Origin: Pseudomonadota bacterium
Lineage (GTDB): Bacteria; Myxococcota_A; UBA796; SXON01
Direction of reading: 5' to 3'
Assembly (NCBI GenBank): GCA_030685065.1
Contig: JAUXQH010000002.1
Span: 1-32,304 of the forward strand
DNA: 32,304 nucleotides
Shown: positions 24,983 to 32,304 of the stretch, one piece after another
How the letters are laid out: each line of letters starts with the position of its first letter
How positions within the stretch are numbered: position 1 is the stretch's first letter
The notes under the pieces: generated by a model
Told to the model about the DNA's origin: nothing
What the model saw: the letters and a program-made list of their open reading frames with translations, nothing else
Database searches by the model: none
Position numbers and translations under genes: made by a program

Positions 24983-26776
24983 CTACGCCGCCGGCTCTTC
25001 CCAGGGGATGCCGAGCTCCTTGAGCCGGTCCCTCAGCTTTCCGAGCTCCGAGGCGTCCACGACGACCTCCTCGGGGGTCACGGCGCGGCGTAGGATCGGA
25101 CCGGCGATCCAGTCACGGCGCAGCGCGGAGGCGATCTCCGGCGGCAGGTGCACGAGCCAGACACGCTCGGAGCGCACGGGGGCGAGCGCGTTGCCGGACA
25201 CGACGAGCGCCTCGATCTCGCCGGGGAGCTCGCCGCCGTAGAAGGCCTCGAGCCGCGCGAGGAGCGCCGGCACGTCCGCGTGATCGCGGCGCTCGGGGAT
25301 GTAGATGCGCTCGTCCCCCTCGCGGCCGACGAAGCGCGCGATGCGCTCCACGATGGCGCGGACGCCGAGGGCATCCCAGCCGTCGGGGATGCTGATGCGG
25401 CCCTTGCGGTAGAGGAACCGCGCCCGCGGCGGCTTGGTGTAGTCGATCTGGCGGCCCGGAGCGTCCGGCGCGGCGATGGTGAGCCGCCCCTGCTCGTCCT
25501 CCTCGACGTCCACGCCGGTCAACACCGTGATGCGCGTGGCGGAGCGCTGCCACTCGCGGATCGTGTCCACGATGTTGGGCGGCATGCCGGTGCGGGAGTG
25601 GCTGGCGAGGAACTCGAGGGTGTCCCGGTGCCCGGCCGCGAGATCGGCGGCCACGCCCTCCCGCGTGAGCCGGTGGCGGTGCATGCGCTCGCCGTCGACA
25701 TACGGGGCGAGCCGCGCGAGGCGGCCGTACTCGGTGGACGAGAGCTCGCCCGAGTGCACGAGCAGGTTGCCGTCCGGCAGGAGCACGAACCCGGGCTGAA
25801 AGCTCGGGCGCGGGCCGGGGCGCCGCAAGAGGGTGATCTCGGTGCCGGTGCGGCTCGCGTCGACCACGCCCGCGCGGTGCAGGGTGTCGGCGACCTCCCG
25901 GAAGATGGTGGCCTCGACCTGGGCCCAGCCCTCATCGTCGTACACGACCGCGGAGCGATCGGCGTAGCGGCCGTCCGTCGGGGAGCACAGGATCTCGCGG
26001 CAGCGGGTGCGCAAGCGCTCGAGGAAGGCGCCCAGGTCGAGCCACTCGCTGCCGAGCTGACGCAACAGGATGGAGGCCGCGGTCGAGGCGAGCGGATCGG
26101 CGAAGAGCGCGGTGGGATCCCCCAGGGGGCGGGGGATCGCCTCGGGGAAGCCGCGCAGGCGGCTCTCCGCGGGGCGGACGAGGCTCACGAGGCGCGCGAT
26201 CTGGAGGGCCAACGCCCAGCGCGCGGGATCCCCCCCGAGCAGGGAGTAGATGCGACGCTCGACGTCCTTGCGGAGCGTGCCGTCCTGCGTGAGCTGGCCG
26301 GGCTGCTCGCCCAGGAGCGCCGCCACGACCACGGCGTCCCAGCGGGCGTCCGACGGGGGGAAGGCCGCGGTGGCCTCGGGCACGGTGAGGACCCAACCGG
26401 GCGCGACGTAGCCCTTGAGCGCGGGGTTGAGCCGGCAGGACCCGGCGTAGCGGAGCGGATGGATGTCCCCGCCCCCCGCGTGGGACTGCCGCGGGAGCAG
26501 CAGGGCAGCGCGCCAGAGCGGCTCCCCCACGCGCTCGACGGCCGGCCGGAAGCGCTCGGGCACGGGCTCGCCCGGCAACGCCACGAACAGGAGGGTCTCG
26601 AGGAGCTCGGCGGCTGGCTCGGGAAGCGTCACGGCGGCCGCGGCGAGCGCGGCGGGATCGTCCGCCGCATCGGCAGGCACGGTAAGACCGGCACGGAACG
26701 CGGCGTCATACGACTCCACGACTCGGCGGGCAGAAGGCGTCGACGGGGGACGGCTCAGGAGTACCTCCACGACCAA
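24983..26776 (-). CDS. Helicase-associated-domain (Helicase_C_3, XPB-like) protein without helicase motor
   Basis: About 597 residues from a TTG at 26776 (a GTG at 26770 is an alternative). There is no signal peptide. The segment from FQPGFVLLPDGNLLVHSGEL through RMHRHRLTREGVAADLAAGH to GMPPNIVDTIREWQR (about 340-430) matches the helicase-associated domain found beside bacterial XPB-like helicases. No Walker A, DEAD/DEAH or other ATPase motif is present, so it cannot be a motor itself. The N-terminal ~330 residues are helical and unassigned. The C-terminal part has IYIPERRDHADVPALLARLE. It might bind DNA or serve a helicase encoded elsewhere. The 180 bases upstream hold no gene. Confidence 0.75.
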   Translation of the reverse strand: MVVEVLLSRPPSTPSARRVVESYDAAFRAGLTVPADAADDPAALAAAAVTLPEPAAELLETLLFVALPGEPVPERFRPAVERVGEPLWRAALLLPRQSHAGGGDIHPLRYAGSCRLNPALKGYVAPGWVLTVPEATAAFPPSDARWDAVVVAALLGEQPGQLTQDGTLRKDVERRIYSLLGGDPARWALALQIARLVSLVRPAESRLRGFPEAIPRPLGDPTALFADPLASTAASILLRQLGSEWLDLGAFLERLRTRCREILCSPTDGRYADRSAVVYDDEGWAQVEATIFREVADTLHRAGVVDASRTGTEITLLRRPGPRPSFQPGFVLLPDGNLLVHSGELSSTEYGRLARLAPYVDGERMHRHRLTREGVAADLAAGHRDTLEFLASHSRTGMPPNIVDTIREWQRSATRITVLTGVDVEEDEQGRLTIAAPDAPGRQIDYTKPPRARFLYRKGRISIPDGWDALGVRAIVERIARFVGREGDERIYIPERRDHADVPALLARLEAFYGGELPGEIEALVVSGNALAPVRSERVWLVHLPPEIASALRRDWIAGPILRRAVTPEEVVVDASELGKLRDRLKELGIPWEEPAA

Positions 26777-26956
26777 GGGACCATCCGACCGGACCTCGTC
26801 GAACGTAGGCGGGCTTCTAACGTATCCGGAGTCAGCGTGGGGCCTCCGCGCGCGGAGGGAGTCGGCGCCCGCTCGTGTTCACCGTCCCGCCCTCCTCGGT
26901 GACGCCGCCGATCGTGCTGTCCCTGTCGGGATCTCCGCCGTCCCAGCCACCCCGAA

Positions 26957-27595
26957 TCAGCGCGATCTTCCGGGGGTGAGGTGGGCAACCACCCGCCGAT
27001 TCGTGGCGCGGCCCTCGGGCGTGTCGTTCCCCGTGAGGGGGTCGAGGTCGGCGCGGCCGGCCACCGTGAACCGCGTGTAGGGCACGCCGTGCTCCTCGAC
27101 CAGCGCGCGGGTCACGGCGAGCGCGCGGGCGTACGAGAGCTCCCAGTTGGAGGCGTACAGCTTCTTGAAGGGGCCGGACGGCGCGTCCGCGTCGGTGTGG
27201 CCGACCACGAGCACGTTCAGATCCATGTGGAGCTTGAGCGCGGTCGCGAGCAGGTCCAGCGCGAACGAGGACTCCTCCCTGAGCCCCACGCTGCCGCTGG
27301 AGAACAGCATGTCGCCCGGCAGGGACACCTGCGTCGCCCCGGCCGCGCGCTCGACCTTGACCGGCCCTCCGGAGAAGATCTGTACGAGCTCCGGGTAGAT
27401 GCTCCCGGCCTCCCCCCCCGGGGGGGAGCCCGCGAGGCGCTCCTCGAGGTAGCGGACCTTCTGCTTGAGCGCGATGACCTCGCGATCGAGCTGCCCGATG
27501 AGCTCGCGATCGGAGGACGCCCCCGCGCGCACCACGAGCGGGAGCGCCAAGAGGAGGAGTCCGAGGCCCAGCGCCATCCGGGAGGGGCGGCTCAC
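26957..27595 (-). CDS. OmpA/MotB-like peptidoglycan-binding protein
   Basis: A 212-residue protein. The GTG at 27595 is chosen since it overlaps the exonuclease stop (GTGA) and gives a basic N terminus (VSRPSR) before one hydrophobic helix (about 7-24). Residues 28-52 (ELIGQLDREVIALKQKVRYL and on) form a coiled coil. The C-terminal domain (about 95-212) has VVGHTDADAP, YASNWELSYARA and RATNRRVVAHL, the MotB/OmpA_C signature with the Asp and Arg that bind diaminopimelate. It is probably anchored in the inner membrane and bound to peptidoglycan. There is no MotA partner nearby. An ATG at 27577 is an alternative start. Confidence 0.88.
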   Translation of the reverse strand: MSRPSRMALGLGLLLLALPLVVRAGASSDRELIGQLDREVIALKQKVRYLEERLAGSPPGGEAGSIYPELVQIFSGGPVKVERAAGATQVSLPGDMLFSSGSVGLREESSFALDLLATALKLHMDLNVLVVGHTDADAPSGPFKKLYASNWELSYARALAVTRALVEEHGVPYTRFTVAGRADLDPLTGNDTPEGRATNRRVVAHLTPGRSR

Positions 27596-28497
27596 GCGGC
27601 GCCCAGCGGCGCGTCGATGCCCCAGTCGTTCGGGCCGAACCCCTTCATGCCCTGGGCGGCGCGACCGGAGCCGCGCACGCGGAGCCACCGGGCGATCCAG
27701 CTGCGCACGTCGGCCGGGTAGGTGAGGCCCCACTTGCCGTGGTCGGCCCCGGGGGCCGCCTCCTGGCGCCGCGCGATCAACATCCACGCGAGGTAGTCGG
27801 GGTGCTGCTCAATCGCGCGGCCGTCGAGCTCGCCGCCCTTGAACACCACCGTGCCGTCCGCCGAGCGCACCAGCACGTCCCCCTTCGGGGGCTCGCCCAC
27901 CGCGTCCGCCCACTCGATGAGCCCCGCCAGGTCGTCCGGAGCGTCGTGCCGCTTGGCGAGCAGGCCGAAGCAGCGCCCGCAGGCCTCGGCGTCGTTCGTG
28001 GCGCGGTGGGCGCCGATCAGGGCGACCTCGAGGCGCGCGGACAGCTCGCCCAGCTTGTGGCTCTTGGCCTCGGGGAAGAACCGCCGGGAGAGGTCGACCG
28101 TGTCGATCTCGGCGGGAGGGGCGCACCACTTGAGCCCGCAGCGATCGAACTCGGCGGTGAGGAAGCGCTGATCGAACGGGTAGTTGTGCGCCACGGTGAT
28201 GGCGCGGGACAACAGCCGATGGATGGCCTGCGCGTGCTCCTTGAACAAGGGGGCGTGCGCCACGTCCTCGTCCTTGATGCCGCTCACGTCCGACGCCTCG
28301 CGCGGGATCGGCATGACCTCGCCCGTGGCGGTCGTGGGCTTGAACATGAAGTGATGCGGGATCACCTTGTCGACGGTCCCGTCGGGCCCGAGATGCATCT
28401 CGACGCCCGCGAACTCGATGACGCGATGGCCGTCCTCCGGGTTGAGCCCGGTGGTCTCCGTGTCGAACGCGATGATGGGGAGCGTCCGCCAGCGCAT
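27592..28497 (-). CDS. DEDDh 3'-5' exonuclease (DnaQ-like)
   Basis: A 301-residue protein. Exo motifs are complete: FDTETTG with Asp12 and Glu14, HNYPFDQ with Asp109, and HRATNDA with His164 and Asp169. The central residues match the DnaQ/ExoX superfamily. The C-terminal ~100 residues contain FKGGELDGRAIEQHPDYLAW, which resembles the small domain after the nuclease of ExoX-type proteins. It probably trims DNA or RNA ends in repair or proofreading; it is not assigned as the Pol III epsilon subunit because it has this extension. It overlaps the downstream OmpA-like gene and begins 22 bases after the stop of the MYXO-CTERM-like gene upstream, so a short operon is likely. Confidence 0.9.
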   Translation of the reverse strand: MRWRTLPIIAFDTETTGLNPEDGHRVIEFAGVEMHLGPDGTVDKVIPHHFMFKPTTATGEVMPIPREASDVSGIKDEDVAHAPLFKEHAQAIHRLLSRAITVAHNYPFDQRFLTAEFDRCGLKWCAPPAEIDTVDLSRRFFPEAKSHKLGELSARLEVALIGAHRATNDAEACGRCFGLLAKRHDAPDDLAGLIEWADAVGEPPKGDVLVRSADGTVVFKGGELDGRAIEQHPDYLAWMLIARRQEAAPGADHGKWGLTYPADVRSWIARWLRVRGSGRAAQGMKGFGPNDWGIDAPLGAA

Positions 28498-28519
28498 CGC
28501 CGCCTTCTAACCCGCGCGC

Positions 28520-29611
28520 CTAGCCGCGGCGGCGACGACGAGCGCCGACCGCCGCGAGCAGCATCGGCAGGAGCCCCAACGCCGAGACCGGAGCCACGTC
28601 GGAGCCGGCCGCGCAGCCGCACGAGCCCACCGCGCCGATCTCGCCGATCGGATCACGCCCCGGGTTGTCCGCGCCGGTGTCCGCGTCGGTGTCCGCGTCC
28701 GTGTCGGAGTCCGTATCGGTGTCGGTGTCCGTATCGGTGTCCGAGTCGGTGTCGGTGTCCGTGTCGGTATCGGTGTCCGTATCGGTGTCGCCCGGCTCGG
28801 TGTCGGTGCAACCATCCCCATCGGCGTCGGGCGAGCCCGCCGCGAACTCGCAGTCGTCCTCATCGTCGATGACGCCGTCGCCATCGTCGTCATGGGCGTA
28901 GAGCACCGGGTAGCTGAAGCCCTGGAGGCTGTTGTCCTCGTAGCCCGAGTCGTAGGACCAGAAGCCCACGGCGTTGGTCTCGGTGATCGTGGAGTCCTCG
29001 ACGGAGAGCGCGACGCCGCCGTCTTCATAGGTGGCCGAGACCACGCCGTCGTTGATGCTGACGGAGAGCTCGCCGTACGAGCCGTCACGCTCGAGCGTGT
29101 AGCCGTTCGGGGTCTCGGCGAGCACGGTGGCGCCCCCGGGGGTGATCAGCACGAGGGCCGAGCCGCTCCCGCCGCGCGTGCCGAGCTCGAGGGGGCAGCT
29201 GCCCCCTCCGCCGGCCTGGCCACAGAACAGGAACAGATAGTAATTGCCCGCGTTCCGCTGGCCGAAGACGACGCCGAAGGAGTCGTCGTCCCCCGTGTAG
29301 AAGATGGTGTCGAAGCGGCCGTCCGAAACGTCCACGGCTTCGTGGACGAGGAAGTTGTCGAGCGCGCCGCCGTCTCCCCAGCCGCCGCCGGCGTCTCCCG
29401 TGTTCCGGTCGGTGTAGGCCATGGCCCAGTGGGTGCCGGTCGAGCCGACGTAGCCGAACCACGGATCGTCCTCGTAGCCGTTGATCCAACCATCGGTACC
29501 GCCGATCCAGTCGTCGTCCGCGAAGTCCTCGTAGGACCACACCTCGACGACGTCGGCCCGGGCGTGGGGAGAGAGGGCGGCGAAGACGGCGAGCGTGAGG
29601 ACGGGGAGCAT
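28520..29611 (-). CDS. Secreted beta-sandwich protein with MYXO-CTERM-like tail
   Basis: A 363-residue protein from the ATG at 29611, with signal peptide MLPVLTLAVFAALSPHARA. Residues 20-235 look like a lamin/thrombospondin C-terminal-like jelly roll (YEDFADDDWIGG, DSFGVVFGQRNAGNYYLF, GELSVSINDG, AVGFWSYDSG). Then comes one thrombospondin type 3-like unit (DDDGDGVIDDEDDC), a D/T/S-rich linker (about 275-312), and GSCGCAAGSD, a hydrophobic helix and RRRRR, a MYXO-CTERM-like anchor. This layout suggests a calcium-dependent surface protein; the ligand is unknown. A hairpin containing its ribosome binding site lies just upstream. It heads the minus-strand run that includes the exonuclease. Confidence 0.85.
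   Translation of the reverse strand: MLPVLTLAVFAALSPHARADVVEVWSYEDFADDDWIGGTDGWINGYEDDPWFGYVGSTGTHWAMAYTDRNTGDAGGGWGDGGALDNFLVHEAVDVSDGRFDTIFYTGDDDSFGVVFGQRNAGNYYLFLFCGQAGGGGSCPLELGTRGGSGSALVLITPGGATVLAETPNGYTLERDGSYGELSVSINDGVVSATYEDGGVALSVEDSTITETNAVGFWSYDSGYEDNSLQGFSYPVLYAHDDDGDGVIDDEDDCEFAAGSPDADGDGCTDTEPGDTDTDTDTDTDTDTDSDTDTDTDTDTDSDTDADTDADTGADNPGRDPIGEIGAVGSCGCAAGSDVAPVSALGLLPMLLAAVGARRRRRG
28676..28790 (-). repeat. D/T/S linker coding microsatellite
   Basis: Hexamer-type repeats (GACACC, GATACG, GACTCC) coding for DTDTDS runs just before the C-terminal anchor of the beta-sandwich protein. Thr codons are ACC and ACG. Confidence 0.8.
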
Positions 29612-29927
29612 GGCAAGGCCTCCGAGCGTCGGAGTATCGCCGAGATCGCGCTCAGGGGGGAGTCAAGAATTCATGGGCGACCGAACGAGCGGGGGGCGCG
29701 GCGCGAAGGCCCCGAGATCGAGCCTTTACCCGTCAAGCGGGGCGCCTCCCGACGTCACCCGATCGCCACGATGCCACCGGGCTCGTGGCGGCAGGGCCTC
29801 GACGACGTGGCGCGCATTCCCCTTGCGCCCGAGCTCACGCCGTGCTCTTTGGTGAGCCCCGACGCGTTCGACCGTGCCCGATGTCGACGAGCGGGGTGGC
29901 GTCACGGTGACTCTGGGGGGGACTCGG
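29612..29927. other. Divergent intergenic region
   Basis: This 316-base stretch separates two divergent genes and should hold both promoters. I found no convincing ORF, tRNA or -10/-35 pair. Nearest the left gene it contains the ribosome-binding-site hairpin listed separately. A TTGACT on the minus strand near 29660 has no matching -10 at the right distance. Confidence 0.5.
29619..29634 (-). promoter_or_regulatory. Hairpin covering the ribosome binding site of the beta-sandwich gene
   Basis: In the minus-strand transcript, 29634-29629 pairs with 29625-29620 (CTCCGA / TCGGAG, loop CGC). The 3' arm provides most of GGAGG (29623-29619), seven bases before the ATG at 29611. The same arrangement, with a different sequence, precedes the giant thrombospondin-repeat gene. 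Confidence 0.4.
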
Positions 29928-31379
<1,452 letters not shown>

Positions 31380-31486
31380 GGGGGAACATCGGAGCGGGGC
31401 AGTAAATTCCGAGTCGCCCGTTGACAACGGTTACGACGCGGCCCAAGAGTGGGGACCACCCGGAGCGGAGCGTGCGGGATCTCGAC

Positions 31487-32304
31487 ATGGGGCCAGGCGT
31501 GGTAGCCGCGCTGCTGGCGTTGCTCCTGGCCGGATGCGCGGGCCCGCACGACACCCCGGACACCGGGTCGGGTAAGGACACCGACACCGATGCGGACACC
31601 GACACCGACACCGATTCGGACACGGACACCGATACCGATACCGACGTGTCCGACGACGAGGACGCGGACGGGCACCAGGCGACCGACGCGGGCGGGGATG
31701 ACTGTGACGACACGAATGCGTACGTGTACCCCGGCGCAATCGAATACTGTGACACGGTCGACCAGGACTGCGACGGAGATCCGCTGGGCGCGGGCCAATG
31801 CGGCGAGAGCATCCCTTCTGGGGCGGCCGGGGCCCTGCTGGTCGATTCAACGTACTACGTGGTTAACGTCGGGCTGGTGGGTGACCTGAGCGGTGACGGA
31901 TTGGATGACGTGGTGCGCATCCGCTCGACGGAAACGGAGCGCGACATCCTCGTGTACGCCGGGGGGCCGATCGACGCCCCGTTCGGCGAAGGCCTGGAGG
32001 GGGTCTGGCATCGCGTGATCCACGGCGGGTACTCGGGTGCCGGCGTGGTGAACGGCGGCGATGTAAACGGCGATGGATGGGCCGACCTGGTCACCGTGCA
32101 GACGACCGAAGGCGGCGTCGTGGAGGTGCGTTACGGCCCCCTCTCCGGGGACGGTGTACCCTCGACGATGGGCGATGACGGTGTTGCGTGGGGGCCGGGC
32201 TTCGTGTCGGCGTCCCCGGTGTTTTCTGGCGAGGACATCGACGGCGACGGGCGAGCGGACCTCGCCGTCATCGATGTGGAGCCAGACGGCACCTCGGACA
32301 TCGC
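31487..32304 (+). CDS. MopE/FG-GAP repeat lipoprotein, 3' end outside the window
   Basis: An open frame of 272 codons runs to the window end without a stop. The ATG at 31487 gives MGPGVVAALLALLLAGC, a lipoprotein signal with Cys17; a GTG at 31472 with GGAG six bases upstream would add VRDLD and may be the true start. A D/T/S linker follows (31577-31644). The segment DDCDDTNAYVYPGAIEYCD then DQDCDGD matches the MopE-type putative metal-binding motif common in myxobacterial surface proteins. Next come FG-GAP motifs VGDLSGDGLDDVV, GGDVNGDGWADLV and GEDIDGDGRADLA. It is likely an outer-membrane calcium-binding propeller protein, similar in design to the gene at 10257 but anchored at the N terminus. 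Confidence 0.85.
   Translation, partial: MGPGVVAALLALLLAGCAGPHDTPDTGSGKDTDTDADTDTDTDSDTDTDTDTDVSDDEDADGHQATDAGGDDCDDTNAYVYPGAIEYCDTVDQDCDGDPLGAGQCGESIPSGAAGALLVDSTYYVVNVGLVGDLSGDGLDDVVRIRSTETERDILVYAGGPIDAPFGEGLEGVWHRVIHGGYSGAGVVNGGDVNGDGWADLVTVQTTEGGVVEVRYGPLSGDGVPSTMGDDGVAWGPGFVSASPVFSGEDIDGDGRADLAVIDVEPDGTSDI
31577..31644 (+). repeat. D/T/S linker coding microsatellite
   Basis: Repeats of GACACC/GATACC coding for DTD and DSD units directly after the lipidation site of the partial lipoprotein. Thr codons are ACC and ACG. Confidence 0.75.

Noticed and set aside
24884..25093. Small plus-strand ORF of 69 codons at the end of the repeat region
   Set aside because: More than half of it is antisense to the helicase-associated-domain gene, and it has no ribosome binding site or recognisable domain.
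31421..31449. TTGACA box before the partial lipoprotein gene
   Set aside because: A perfect -35 hexamer, but the sequence 17 bases on (CAAGAG) is a poor -10, so I do not call a promoter.

Overview
This is a very GC-rich (about 70% by eye), gene-dense bacterial chromosome segment. Several signs point to an uncultured member of Myxococcota or a close relative. Three secreted proteins end in a MYXO-CTERM-like tail (Cys-containing motif, hydrophobic helix, Arg cluster). There is a eukaryotic-type Ser/Thr kinase and an NtrC-type regulator. Many surface proteins carry Asp/Thr-rich linkers, thrombospondin type 3, MopE-like or FG-GAP repeats. No rRNA, tRNA, transposase, integrase or CRISPR array was recognised, so it reads as ordinary chromosome rich in cell-envelope genes.

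Layout. 1-6852: a DUF4920 lipoprotein, a Cdd1-like helix-hairpin-helix protein, a Ser/Thr kinase with a possible PilZ-like tail, an alpha/beta-hydrolase lipoprotein overlapping a small 50-residue ORF, a DUF5995 protein, a CotH-type lipoprotein and an SH3-like secreted protein. 7082-15022 (plus strand): a TauE/SafE permease, an eight-cysteine protein of unknown function, a beta-propeller lipoprotein with a D/T linker, a double FG-GAP propeller with a MYXO-CTERM-like tail, and a TIM-barrel/glycosidase-like lipoprotein started by a 4-base overlap. 15037-18575: a small conserved hypothetical, a PaaK/CapK-like adenylate-forming enzyme, and DUF3634 coupled to the RNA helicase DbpA. 18642-22208: a giant protein with 35 thrombospondin type 3 repeats. 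22298-23631: the FAD and 2Fe-2S subunits of a molybdenum hydroxylase, without the catalytic subunit. 23734-24405: an SRPBCC protein. 24406-24982: a non-coding run of GC hairpins merging into a 52-bp tandem repeat. 24983-29611 (minus strand): a stand-alone helicase-associated-domain protein, an OmpA/MotB-like protein coupled to a DEDDh exonuclease, and another MYXO-CTERM-like protein. 29928-32304: an NtrC-like regulator that lacks several key residues, then a MopE/FG-GAP lipoprotein cut by the window end.

Most genes appear to act in the envelope: anchored lipoproteins on one side, C-terminally anchored repeat proteins on the other. In both, a D/T-rich spacer lies next to the anchor. The most unusual items are the hairpin/52-bp repeat array, the regulator with a pseudo-receiver, a substituted Walker A lysine and no GAFTGA loop, hairpins that cover the ribosome binding sites of two MYXO-CTERM genes, and ultrashort lipoprotein signal peptides without positive charge. 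All family assignments were made by reading the translated sequence; no database search was run.
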